A DNA stretch of 64,000 bases. It comes from Ephydatia muelleri (Eukaryota > Porifera > Demospongiae > Spongillida > Spongillidae). The notes below the pieces were generated by a model that was given only the letters and a program-made list of their open reading frames with translations, was not told the origin of the DNA and searched no databases. The translations under genes and the position numbers were made by a program. How positions within the stretch are numbered: the first letter of the stretch is position 1; each line of letters starts with the position of its first letter. The stretch is from NCBI GenBank assembly GCA_013339895.1, contig JABACO010000020.1, positions 4,682,542 to 4,746,541 of the forward strand, in the 5' to 3' direction. Shown here in pieces: positions 1 through 12,355 of the stretch.

Positions 1-3000
1 CAATTTTACTGCAATAAATACTTTGTCATTGTGCAGTACCCATCTTATGATAAACACATTTGTTCAATGTTGTTTATCATAAGCTATGATAAGTTAAAAT
101 GTACTTAAGCATTTTATCTTTATCACTAACGACTGGCAATAGTATTGCAATAAATACTTTGTCATTGTGTGCAAAATGTTAATTTAAGTATTGCATTGCA
201 CTCAGCACTATGTGGCAGTACGCCTGCAGTTTTTGCATTAAAATTGTGCAAAACATTTCTTACGATAAATGTATTCGTGCATTGTTGCTTCCCATAAGCA
301 ACGTTGTGCATAATGTTGATCAAAGTGTTGCATTGCACTTAGAACTATGCGGCAGAATATTTGCCGTTATTGCTTTACCATTGTGCAATACCCATCTTCT
401 GATAAATGTATTTGTGCATTGTTGCTGATCGTAAGCGATGTTGCGCAAAACGTTAATATAAGTGATAATTGCACTCAGAACTATGAGGCAGTTTGCTTGC
501 AGCTCTTAGGATAAACGTATTTATGCATTGCTGCTTATCATAAGCTATTTTGTACAAATTGTTAGTCTAATTGTTGTATTGCACGCAGAACTTTGAGGCA
601 GTATGCTTGCAACCGGTTACTGCATTAACATTATTCAATACCCGTGTTATGATAAACGCATACGTGCATTGGTGCTTATCATAACTAATAATGTGCTGAA
701 TGATAATCAAAGTACTGCATAGCATTCAGAATTATGAGGCAGTATGCTTATCATTATAGATTTAACGTTGTGCAATCCGATAAACGCATTTGTGCATTGC
801 TGCTTATCATATAGCAAAGCAATTCAAAAGATATGCAATATAAAATACACTGACGCACAATTACATACACAACAATTCATGAGGGCACAATCCTGGTGAG
901 GATAGCCTAAGTAATGTTTTTTTAAATGTTAATCTAAGTGTTGCTTTGTTGTGCATCATGTTGATCAAAGTGTTGCATTGCACTTATAACTACCTTGCGG
1001 CAGTATGTTTGCTGTTATTTCTTTAACATTGTGCAATAACCATCTTACGATAAACGTATTTGTGCATTGTTGCTTATCATATGCTATGTTGTGCAAAATG
1101 TTTATATAAGTGTTGAATTGCATTCATAGTATGAGGCAGTATGCTTGCTGTTATTGGTTTAACATTGCATGAATATTGTGCAATACCAATCATGTGATAA
1201 ACGCATTTGTGCATTGTTTATCAAAAGTGATGTGAAATATGCTAATCTAAATGTTGAATTGCACTGAGAACTATGCTTGCAGTAAATGCTTTAACCTTGT
1301 GCAATTTAATACCCCTCTAATGATAAACGCATTTGTGCATTGTTGCTTATTATAAGTAATGTTGTGCTAATCTTTAAACTAAGTGTTGCATTGTATTTAG
1401 AACTATGAAGGAGTATGCTTGTAGTTATTGTTCAATACCCAACTTATGTTAAACGGAATTGTGCATTGTTGCTTATCAAAGCAATGTAGTGCAAATTGTA
1501 TTCGTACTGTTGCATTGCACTCAGCACTATGTGGAAGTATGCTTCCAGTTATTGCATTAGTGTTTTGCAATACTCATCATGTGCGCATTTGTGCAATGTT
1601 GCTTACAATAAGCAATGTTGTGCTAAATATAAATCTAAGTGTTGCATTGCATTCAGAACAGAGGCAGTATGCGTATGCTTGCAATTATTACTATATCATT
1701 GTGTAATGCCCATCTTATGATAAACGCATTGTTATTTATCGACAATAACGTTGCGCTCTAAGTATTGTATTGTACTTGTGGCAGTATGCTTATGTTATTG
1801 CATTAATATTGTGCAATGCCAATTAAGTGATAAACGCATTTGTGCATTTTTGCTTAATGTTGTGCAAAATGTTAATCTATGTATTGCATTGCACTCAGAA
1901 CTACAAGGAAGTATGCTTACAGTGAATCCTTTAACGTATGCTTACAGTTATTTATCATTGTGTAATACCCATCTTATGATACACGCATTTGTGCATTGTT
2001 GCATATCATAAATAATGTCCAAAATGTTAATCTAAGTGTTGCATTGCACTCAGCACTATGTGGCAGTAATGCTTGCAGTGTTTGTATTAATATTGTTCAA
2101 CAAGTATCTTATGATAAACACATTTTTGCATTGTTGCTTCCCATAAGCAATGTTGTGCATAATGTTGATCTAAGTGTTGCATTGCACAGTATGTTTGCAG
2201 TTATTGCTTTAACATTGTGCAATACCAGTCTAGTGATAAACGCTTTTGTGTTTCGGTGTTATCATAATTAATGTTTTTCAAAAGTTTATGTGTTGAATTG
2301 CACTCAGAACTATGACTGTATGCATGCAGTTATTGCTTTAACATAATTACGCATTTGTGTATTGTTGCTTATCATAAGTAATGTAGTGCAACAATGTATT
2401 TTAGTATTGTATTGCACTCAGCACTATGTGGCAGTATGCTGCAGTTATTGCATTTAACATTGTGCAATACCCATCATGTAATAAACGCATTTGTGCATTG
2501 TTGCTTATGATAAATAATGTTTTGAACAATGTTAATTAATGCATTGTACTCAGAACTATGATGCAGTATGCTTGCTGTTGTTGGTTTAACATTGTGCAAA
2601 CCCATCTTATGATAAACGCATTTGTGCATTGTTGATTGTCATAAGCAATGTTGTGCAAAATAAATTCTATTATGATGCATTTCACTCAGCACTATGTGGC
2701 AGTATGCTTCTTGTTATTGCAATAATATTGTGCAATACCCATCATGTGATAAACGAGTTAGTTGTTGTTTAAATTAAGCAATGTTGCGCATAATGTAAAT
2801 ATAAGTCTTGCATTGCATTCAAGAAATGTCAGTATGCGTGTTCTTGCTTTATCATTGTGTAATACCCATCGCCTATGTGCATTGTTGCACAACATATATA
2901 ATGTGCAAAACGTTAATCTCAGTGTTGCGTTGCACTCAGAACTTTCAGTCAGTATGCTTGCAGCTAACATTGTGCAATATCCATCTTATGATAAACACAT

Positions 3001-5357
3001 TTGCGTATTGTTGCTTTTCATAAGCATTGTAGTGCAAAATGTATACTTAGTTTTGCGCACTGTGTGGCAGTAGACTTGCATTAGTTGTGCAATACAAATC
3101 TTTTGATAACCGCATTCGTGCATTTTTGCTTACCATAAGCAATGATGTGCAACATGTGTTACATTGCACTTATAACTATGCGGCAGTATGTTAAGCAGTT
3201 ATTATTTTAACAATATGCAATACCCATCTAACGATAAACGTATTCGTGCATTGTTGCTTATCATAAGCTATGTTGTGCAAAATGTAAATAGTGTTGAATT
3301 GTACTCAGAACTATGACAGTATGATTGCAGATGAACGTATTTGTGCATTGTTGCTCATCATAAACAATGTAGTGCAAAATGTATTCTAAGTGTCGCATTG
3401 CACTCAGCACAATGTGACAGTTTGCTTGCTGTTATTGCATTATATTGTGCAATACCCATCATGTGACAAAAGCATTTGCGCATTGTTGCTTATCATAAGT
3501 AATGTTGTGCTCTTAAGTGTTGCATTGCACTTAGAACTATCATGCTGCAGTATGTTTGAAGTTATTGCGTTAACATTGTGCAATACACATCTTACGATAA
3601 ACGTATTTGTGCATTGTTGCTTATCATATGCAATGGTGTGCAAAATGTCAATATAAGTGTTGCATTGCATTCGGATCTATGAAGCAGTATGCTTGCAGTT
3701 ATTGCTTTATCATTGTGCAATGCCCATCTTATGATAAATGCATTTGTGCATTGTTGCATATTATAAATAATGTTTAGCACAATGTTAATCTAAGTATTGC
3801 ATTGCACTCAGCACTATGTGGCGGTATGCTTCCAGTTATTGGATTAATATTGTGCTATATCCATTTAATGATAAACGCATTTGTGCATTGTTACTTATCA
3901 TAAGCAATATTGTGCAAAATGTTAATCTTCGTGTTGCATTGCATTCAGAACTGAGGCAGTATGCTTGTAGTTATTACTTAAACGTTGTGCAATACGCATC
4001 TTGTCAATTTGTATTGTGGCTTATCATAAGTAAAGTAGTGCAAAATGTATAATACTCTTTGTATTGCATTGCATTCAGCACTATGTGGCAGTATGCTTAC
4101 AGTTATTGCATTTAACATTGTGCAATACCCATCATGTGATAAACGCATTTGTGCATTGTTGCTTATCATAAGTAATGTTTTGAACAATTTTAAGTAATGC
4201 ATTGCACTCAGAACTATGATGCAGTATGCTTGCTGTTGTTGGTTTAACATTGTGCAATACCCATCGCATGATAAACGCATTTGTTCATTGTTGCTTATCA
4301 TAAGCAATGTTGTGCAAAATAAATTCTAATATATTGCATTTCACTCAGCACTATGTGGCAGTATGATTCTTGTTATTGCATTATTTTTGTGCGATGCCCA
4401 TCTAATGATATGCATCATTGCTTATAATGTTATGTTGTGCAAAATCCTAGTCTACGTGTTGCATTGCACTCAGAACTATGAGGCAGTAGGCTTGTATTAA
4501 TTGCTTTAACGTTGTGCAATTCCCATCTTATGATTAATGCATTTGTGCATTTTTGCTTTTCATAAGCAATATAGTGCAAAATGTATTCTTAGTGTTGCAT
4601 TGCACTAAGCACTAAGTGTCAGTACATATGCATTAATATTGTACAATACCCATCATGTGATAAACGCATTTGTGCATTGTTGCTTATCATAAATAATGTT
4701 TTGAACAATGTTAAGTAATGCATTGCACTCAGAACTATGATGCAGTATGCTTGCTGATGTTGGTTTAACATTGTGCAATACCCATCGTATGATAAAAGCA
4801 TTTGTTCATTGTTGCTTATCATAAGCAATGTTATGCAAAATAAATTCTAATATGTTGCATTTCACTCAGCACTATGTGGCAGTATGATTCTTGTTATTGC
4901 ATTATTTTTGTGCGATGCCCATCTAATGCATTATATGCATCATTGCTTATAATAAGTAATGTTGTGCAAAATCCTAATCTACGTGTTGCATTGCACTCAG
5001 AACTATGAGGCAGTATGCTTGTAGTTATTGCTTTAACGTTGTGCAATTCCCATCTTATGATTAACGCATTTGTGCATTTTTGCTTTTCATTAGCAATATA
5101 GTGCAAAATGTATTCTTAGTGTTGCATTGCACTAAGCACTAAGTGTCATTACATATGCATTAATATTGTACAATACCCATTATGTGACAAAAGCATTTGT
5201 GCATTGTTGCTTATCATAAGTAGTGTTGTGCAAAATGTTAATCTAAGTGTTTGCATAGCATTCAGAACTATGAGGCAGTATGCTTATAGTTGTTGCTTTA
5301 ACGTTGCGCAATACCTATCTAATGATAAACGCTTTTTTGCATAGTTGCTTATCATAA
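1..5357 (+). repeat. Satellite array, ~130-140 bp monomer, left-hand orientation
   Basis: About 38-40 tandem monomers of roughly 130-140 bp. A typical unit reads: CACTCAGAACTATG, GGCAGTATGCTTGCAG, TTATTGCTTTAACATTG, TGCAATACCCATCTTATGA, TAAACGCATTTGTGCATTG, TTGCTTATCATAAGCAATG. Units differ by substitutions and small indels. The unit length is often a multiple of three and one frame lacks stops, so the array yields open frames of 60-115 codons with recurring SVALHSEL and NAFVHCC motifs. These are by-products of the repeat; I see no gene here. Each good monomer carries the perfect 17 bp palindrome TTGCTTATCATAAGCAA. Confidence 0.95.
4124..5170 (+). repeat. Higher-order repeat: two ~523 bp four-monomer units
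   Basis: The stretch from about 4124 to 4645 repeats at about 4645 to 5170 with far higher identity than neighbouring monomers show to each other. Shared landmarks include TAATGTTTTGAACAAT, TGCTTGCTGATGTTGG or its close variant, the shortened monomer ending in GCATCATTGCTTATAA, and the variant CACTAAGCACTAAGTGTC. A third, more diverged copy of part of this block lies at about 2415-2740. The offset of about 521-528 bp equals four monomers, which is typical of satellite higher-order structure made by unequal exchange. Confidence 0.8.
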
Positions 5358-6589
5358 GTACACCGCCACGTTATCCATACCGTAATGCTGAATAAGATTA
5401 TCATTTTGCATTCCATTGCATAAGATAAGCCACAATGCACAAATGATGGGTGGGATTGGAACTACACAATGATATAGCAATTTGATTGCAAATACATTGC
5501 CAGATGATCGACGCGTAATGCTAAAATGAGATTATCATGTTGCATAACATTGGAATTGATAAACAACTCAGCACAAATGTGTTTATCATGAAATGGGTGC
5601 GGCACGATCACTTACCGTCAAATGATAATGTCTTCAATGCTAACAAAAATAATTATCATTTAGCATTACATTGCTTATGATATTGCATTGGAAATGCACA
5701 ATGACATAGAGTAAATTGCAAGTACACCACTACAAGATCCATACCGTAATGCTAAAATTAGATTATCATTCTGCCTAACATTGCATATAATAATAAACTA
5801 TGGGCAAAAGTGCACAAAATGTGTTTATCATAGGATTGGAATTCTTCCGTACAGCAGTATATGGAAGATTATCATTTTGCATGACGTTGCTCATGAAAAG
5901 CAACTATGCACAAATGTGTTTATCATTGCATTGGAACTACACAATGACGTAGCAATGATTGCAAATACACCGCCACATGATCGATACCGTAATGCTAAAA
6001 TAAGATCATTTTGCATAACATTACTTACGAAAAGCAATTATGCACAAGTGTGCTTATAGTGGGATTGGAACTGCACAACGACATAACAATCAATACAATT
6101 ACACATCCACTTGGTCTTGACTGTAATGCACAACTAAGATTATCATTGCATGACCCCTGCTTATCATTAGAAACTATGCAAAAATAAGTTTATCGTTGCA
6201 TTGGAAATGATCTATGACATAGTAATAATTGCAAGTACATCGCCACATGATTAATACCGTAATGTTGAGATTAAAAGATTGCATAACATTGCTTACGAAA
6301 AGCAATCGTGCATAAATGTGCTTATAGTGGGATTGAAACTGCACAATGACATAGCAATCATCACAAGTAGAAGGCCACTTTGTTTTGACTGTAATGCACT
6401 ACTAAGATTATCATTGCTTATCATTAGCAACTATGCACAACTGTTTTTATCAATGGAACTGCACAATGACATACCACCATCACGATCTCACTGTAATGCT
6501 ACTCCGTTATCATGTTGCATAACATTGCTTATGATAGACTGTGTTTATCATGAAAAGGGTGTTACACAGCAAATACACCGCCAAATGTT

Positions 6590-6697
6590 GACTGCAATGC
6601 TGCAAACACACCGCCAAATGTATTAGACTGCAATGCTGCAAACACACCGCCAAATGTATTAGACTGCAATGCTGCAAACACACCGCCAAATGTTAAT
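6590..6697 (+). repeat. 36 bp minisatellite, three copies
   Basis: Three tandem 36 bp units begin GACTGCAATGCTGCAAACAC at 6590, 6626 and 6662. The first two are identical over their length and the third differs only at its 3' end. A partial fourth start follows at 6698. The unit is itself a fragment of the surrounding satellite monomer (CACCGCCAAATG plus GACTGCAATGC), so this is a local secondary amplification. Confidence 0.9.
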
Positions 6698-7079
6698 GAC
6701 TGCAATGCAACAAAAAGATTATCAGTTAGCATTTAGTAATCATTGCAAATACTGTTTCGCGACATTTTAATGACTGGAATGAAGCAATAGTTATCATTTG
6801 GCATTACATAGCTATGAAAAGCAAATATATCCAAAGGGATTGGAATGGATCTGCACAATGACATAGCAATGATAGCAAGTACACCACCACATTATCCATT
6901 TCGTAAAGCTGCACTTAGATTATCATTTTGCATTACATTGCTTATGATAAGCAACAATGCACAAATGTGTTTATCATTGCATTGGAACTACACAATGACA
7001 TAGCAATGATTGGAAGTACATCGCTACATGCATGATCGATACCGTAATGATTATCATTTCGTACAACATTAATATGGGA

Positions 7080-7440
7080 ACTTTATAAAAGGATGTGAGA
7101 CATTCATACATATGTAACAAGCTAGACTTAATGACTACTCATATCTGCAGTCAATCAGAGAGTGGGTGAGACGATGGATTCCTGTTTGGTCTGGCCTTCC
7201 GCCCAGCTATTAGTACCAGCAGATCCGCCAGATTCGCGAGTTAAGGCTGTTCACCTCACCATCAACTAAGTCATGAAAGATGCTTGATTATAAGCACACA
7301 GGTCTTGTACTGGCTTAAAATTTATATGCATTGTAGTAATAAATAATTGCAGAGACTGTATAGCTGGTTTTTGTCACATGACTTGCCATTCCCCCATATA
7401 TTGGTAAGTATTTTTAGTGCCAAATATTATGCTTTCGATA
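7080..7440. other. Non-satellite island inside the satellite
   Basis: About 360 bp lacks the satellite landmarks. It holds a TATA-like TATAAAA at 7084-7090 and a richer-GC stretch with a 31-codon open frame at 7174-7269 on the + strand (starts MDSCLVWPS, ends AVHLTIN). I do not recognise the product. It could be an exon, a fragment of a transposable element, or unique sequence left by an insertion. The frame is too short to call a gene. Confidence 0.35.
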
Positions 7441-9689
7441 CAAATGTGATAATAGTGGGATAGGAACTGCACAATGACAGAAGGATTATTAAAAGTACAC
7501 GGTCACTTGGTCTTGACAGTAATGCACTAAGATTATCATTGTTCTTATTACATTGCTTATCATAAGCAACTATGAACAAATATGTTTATCATTGTATTGG
7601 AACTGCACAATGACATAGCAGTAATTGCAAGTACATCGCTACATGATCGATACCAATAATACTAAAATGAGATTATCATTTTGCATAACATTGCAGCTAA
7701 CGACAAGCAATTGTGCACAAATGTGTCTATAGTGGGATTGGAACTGCATAATGACATAGCAATCATTACAAGTACACGGCCACTTGGTATTGACTGTAAT
7801 GCACTACTAGGATTATCATTTTGCATGACAGCTTATCGTAAGCAACTAAGCACAAATGTGTATAATGAGAGAAGTGCGTCACAATGACGTAGCAATTAAT
7901 GCAAATACACTGCTCATGGTAATGACTAATGCTACATCAGTATCATTTTGCATTACATTGCTTATGATAAGCAACTATGCACAAAAGTGTCTATAATGGG
8001 ATTGAAACTGCACAATGACATAGTAATCATTTCTTAAACACTTTCAGATCGTAGTGACTGTAATAGCAACACTATGATTATCATTTTTCATTACATTTTC
8101 TTCTGAAAAGCAACAATGCACAAATCTGTTTTTCTTTGTATTGGAAATACACAATGACTTATCAATAATTGCAAGTACACCGCCACATGATCCGTACTGT
8201 AATGCTAAAATACGATTATCATTTTGCATAACATTGCAATGATTAATAACTATGCACAAATGTATTTGTCAATGAAATGGGTGCGGCACGATCATATATC
8301 AATATAATGGTAATGACTGCCATGCAACAAAAAGATTTTCTTTTAGCATTACATTGCTTATTTATGATAAGCAACAATGCACTTATTTTTTTAATCATTG
8401 GATTGGAATACATGACAGCAATCATTGCAAATACACCGCATGACTGCAATGCAATCCTAAGATTATCATTTTCATTACATCCCTTATGATAAGCAACTAT
8501 GCACAAATGTTTTTATCATTGGATTGGAACTCGACAATGACATAGCAATCATTGCAAATGCATCGCATGACTGCAATGCAACACTAAGATTATCATTTTC
8601 ATTACATCGCTTATCATAAGCAACTATGCACAAATGTTTTTATCATTGGATTGGAACTGCACAATGACATAGTAAAGATTGTACACCGCCCGACATGATC
8701 CACAACGTAATGCTACAAGATGATCAATTTGCTTAACATACTGTGCACAAATCTGTTTATCATCGATTTAGAACTTCACAATGACAAAGCATAGATTGCA
8801 AGTACAACGTCACTAGCAAAGATTGTCAATGCCACAAGATCAACACCGTAATCATACTCCATGATTATCATTTTGCTTATGATAGATATTATGCACAAAT
8901 CTGTTGATCATTGATTTGGAACTTCACAATGACAAAGCAATAATTGCAAGTACAACGTCACTTGATCCATACTGTAATGTAAGACCACGATTATCATTTT
9001 GCATTACATAGGTTATGATAAGCAACAGTGCACAAATGCATTTATACCAGTCATTGCAAATACACCGCCACATTGTATCACTGGAATGCAACAATTAGAT
9101 TATCATTTTGCAATACATTGCTTATGAAAGTAAATGTGTTTATGATTGCAATGAACTGCACAATGACATAGCAATCATTGCAAATACACCGCCACATGGT
9201 AATAACTGACAATAGATTATCATTTTGCATTACATTGCCTATTATAAGCAACTATGCACACGTGTGTGTTTATCATTGGATTGGAACTGCACAATGACAT
9301 AGCAATGATTGCAAGTACATCATCACATGGTCCTAACTGCAATACTACCGTTAGATCCGTTAGAGTATCATTTGTATCACATTGCTTATGATAAGAAACA
9401 ATAATAATATATTGGATAATAATATTAAGATTATCGTTTTGCCGAATAATGCTTATGATGAATAACAATGTTTAAATGTGTCTATCATGTGATTGTTACT
9501 GCACAATGACATAGCCATGATTGTAAGTACACCGCAACATGGTAGTGACTGTAATGCAACTATGAAATTATCATTTTGCATAAAATTATTTATGGTAAGC
9601 AACAATGCACAAATGTGTTTATCGTGGGATTTGAACTGCACAATAATATAGCAATGACGTTGTAATGCAGCACTAAGATTATCATTTTA

Positions 9690-9952
9690 TGCTTTTACTA
9701 CGCTTACGCATACGCAATAGTTTTCCGCCCTATTCAATTATTGGTTATACCACGTGTGCACGTGATTTCGTGTAACTTTTGATTTTTAATAATTGTATTG
9801 TTGCCCGAATATTATGCTTGCATTTAATTAAATGCTACTAGCAATCAGGTTAGTCATCGCGAGATAATACGTGTACTAACGTGGTCAGTTACCAATAATT
9901 GGATAGGGCGGGGCACTGCAAATTGTTGTGCATGTGTATGCGTAACAAAAGC
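9690..9952. mobile_element. Foldback / MITE-like element with long terminal inverted repeats
   Basis: The left end, about 9692-9755, contains TTACGCATACG then CCGCCCTATTCAATTATTGG. This is mirrored at about 9885-9952 by CCAATAATTGGATAGGGCGG then GTATGCGTAAC. The arms are about 60 bp with a ~130 bp interior and no open frame, as in a non-autonomous TIR element. It lies exactly where the satellite ends. Confidence 0.75.
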
Positions 9953-10899
9953 TTTCGTAAATGTTGCTGCAGTTTTTAGCGTGGTAAACAATTGTACAAT
10001 TTTCCTGCCAATCGTAACGAATTTTGCAATTGGATTGATCCACGATGCCGATAATTTGATGGTGGGATACTAAGTTTAGTAACTCCGTTTAACACCGCGT
10101 CCGCGAGTAAAGTGGGTCAGAATTGAGGGGAAACTAAAAACCTAAAAGATCCGCTAACAATAGAATCACAGGTACTAGTTTTAAAATAAGTAGAGTAGCC
10201 TTTTACATGATGTTCGCATTATAATTTATAACAGCTGCAACTATCACAGTTATGATGCACGCACTTTAAATAAACTAGTTTGGTACTACGCTTATCATGT
10301 TATCATTTTACACCCCTTCCCTTCTTTACTGTAAATTCATAAGCATGCAAAAGTAATCTATATCAATGCAGCTCTTTGTTTCCCTGAAAATAAAAATTAT
10401 GTGTGCATGCAGACTCGCAAAGCAGCGTGCAAAGCAACAAAGTTAAACCGCATGCGGTAATGTATAGCGTTCTATAGACACGATACAACACATGCACACA
10501 GTAAATAAAATACATTGCATATGATTGAAAAAGCATTGAAATGTTTAAAAGTTCAACTTGGCTTATACAATGTGATTATTGCCGTTTTTCTATTATTTTC
10601 ATCGACATAGACCACTTTTATATCGCCGCATTTGTAGCATCCAGCTAGTTGAATGATCTCTCACAAAATGCATCCAATGTTGTCTCAAGAGTTGTACTTC
10701 CACATTCCTGTATTTGAAAAGAAAAATACTCATCAGCGGACCTTTTAGTTTTTTTTACTTCCCCCAAAAACGGCCTAAATTGACCCGCGGACGCTGTGTT
10801 TTAATAGTTTTTTCATTGAATAGGTGGAGAATGGGCGGAACAAGGAAGTGATTAAATTCATGCGGAATGGGAGAATGAAACTCGGGTTGCCTGCAATTA
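9953..10899. other. No recognisable gene or repeat
   Basis: AT-rich sequence without a convincing open frame, tRNA-like fold or tandem structure that I could see. It may contain decayed transposon sequence. Confidence 0.5.
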
Positions 10900-11216
10900 A
10901 TGTGCATTAACTTTGTATCTCCGTAATGGATAGAATAAAAATTAACCAACGGGAAAAATGTGAATAGGTTTAGGACCCCTCTACCTACAAACCGAATTTG
11001 AAGCGATTTATGTACTCGTGCCGTGGGGTATCAGACCGTGCAATGCTGGCACGGAGCAAGTGCAAGACCCCCAAAAGTATTTAACCTAGAGAAATGGTGT
11101 AGTATGAAATATAGATAATAGGACGTTGATAGCGTTTACCGTTCGGAAGTTGTAAACGCAAAGGATTTTTATAACCTTTTATAATATTTGGATCATGACA
11201 TTTGAACTGTTCCATA
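10900..11216. mobile_element. Fragment of the TA-flanked MITE family (right half)
   Basis: It shares an ordered set of landmarks with the copies at 12044, 23027 and 30244: TGTATCTCCGTAATGG, AAAATTAAC, GGACCCCTCTACCTACA, GAATTTGAAGCGATT, a pair of GCACGG/GCAAGAC blocks, then GAGAAATGGTGTAGTA. The end near 11210 reads GAACTGTTCCATATAT, a diverged version of the family terminus. The left half was not found. Confidence 0.65.
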
Positions 11217-11708
11217 TATGTTAGTCACAGTGTATTGTCACTTGTTACCATGTATAGTTCCACACCAGACGGGGAAAAAAAGCTTTTGGCGCCCAAATCC
11301 GCTGCTTGGTGGCGAAGTGTACGTGTAATTTAACCGCAATGCCTAATTGAACCGCAAATAATTGTAAGCTTTCATACTTTGGTTGCGCAAGTTCAAGTGA
11401 CAAAAGGGGCGGAGCTTCTTTATGAATTAATCCAAAACTGTATCCTCTTTAATTTGTTTCTTTCAAGGTATATATAAAATCATTTATACTCTTTCTTAAC
11501 AGAGGAGATCTCTACATTAGAGCAGAAAGTATAGAAATTGCCTTTCTGTATTATTCAGTTGAACATAAAATAGTTTAGAAACCAAAGCAAGTGGCCAAGA
11601 TCCCATTACCACAGTACTGCAGCATAGCTCAGATTCATAGATGATATTATAGATATATTACTGTCATCTGAAGTGTCTATAGGAGGGACATTTTAGTGAA
11701 AGCATCAG
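11217..11708. other. No recognisable gene
   Basis: AT-rich spacer containing a run of A and a TATATAAA motif near 11473. I see no coding or repeat structure. Confidence 0.4.
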
Positions 11709-12015
11709 GTATGTATGTGTATGATGTGTGTGTATGTATGTGTGTGCATGTATGTGTGTGTATGTATGTGTGTGTATGTATGTGTGTGTATGTATGTGTG
11801 TGTATGTGTGTGTATGTGTGTATGTGTGTGTATGTGTGTGTATGTGTGTGTATGTGTGTGTGTACATATGTGCATGTATGTGTGTATGTGTGTTTGTGAG
11901 TATGTGCATATGTGCGTATGTGTATGTGTGTATAATGTGTATGTATGTATGTATGTATGTATGTATGTATGTATGTATGTATGTATGTATGTATGTATGT
12001 ATGTATGTATGTATG
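11709..12015. repeat. TG/TATG microsatellite
   Basis: A compound simple repeat. It is an irregular (TGTGTGTATG)n from about 11709 to 11940, then a pure (TATG)n run of about 19 units to about 12015. The open frames across it on both strands (runs of Cys-Val-Tyr-Met or His-Thr) are artefacts of the repeat. Confidence 0.97.
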
Positions 12016-12236
12016 CAGATTAAATCATGCAAAGTATTAATGTGAGCGAACTTGGCACAGCTGTATCTCCGTAACCAACAGTACAAAATCAATAGCGACA
12101 GGAATTTGAAGCGATTGCACACTCCTGGTTTTGAACTTGATGGGGCATCGGACCTCGTAATGTCGGCACTATGCTTGTGTTAAGCACCACAATATAAAGC
12201 TTTACATTTAGACAAATGGTGTAGTACCAAGTGACA

Positions 12237-12355
12237 TGTAATGTATATTCTTTAGGTAGCATTGAATTGTGTGTAAATGAGTCTTAATTTAAGTTACTTG
12301 CTATGCTACCTTACATGGCCGTAGGGTTTGCGCTGCTGGTCTGCGCTACGTTACA
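12237..12355 (+). repeat. 5' LTR, internally shortened
   Basis: It starts TGTAAT and ends TTACA. It shares with the 3' LTR the block CTTTAGGTAGCATTGAATTG and the following ~100 bp through GGTCTGCGC. About 77 bp present near the start of the 3' LTR is missing here. Confidence 0.75.

Larger units (their letters stand above)
5358..9692 (-). repeat. Satellite array, inverted diverged subfamily
   Basis: From about 5358 the monomers are in the opposite orientation. A typical unit reads AGATTATCATTTTGCATAAC, ATTGCTTATGATAAGCAAC, AATGCACAAATGTGTTTATC, then ATTGGATTGGAACTGCACAA, TGACATAGCAATGATTGC and AAGTACACCGCCACATG. The reverse complement of a left-array monomer aligns with this along its length, but the subfamily has its own consensus (ACACCGCCACATG replaces the GGCAGTATGCTTGC side). 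About 30 units are present. The array is interrupted at 7080-7440 and decays towards 9690. No gene is seen in it. Confidence 0.92.

Noticed and set aside
210..5106. Many 60-115 codon open frames with shared peptide motifs across the first 5 kb
   Set aside because: They are readings of the satellite monomer, whose length is often a multiple of three. They occur on both strands and drift with the repeat, and there are no splice or domain signals.
7174..7269. Short ORF as a real gene
   Set aside because: Only 31 codons, with no homology recognised. Kept as an observation of the island rather than a CDS.
5358..9692. Possible CRISPR array in the repeated region
   Set aside because: The whole ~135 bp unit repeats without unique spacers, and the window is eukaryotic with spliced genes.
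11664..12122. His-Thr or Cys-Val-Tyr repeat proteins on both strands
   Set aside because: Pure translation of the TG/TATG microsatellite.
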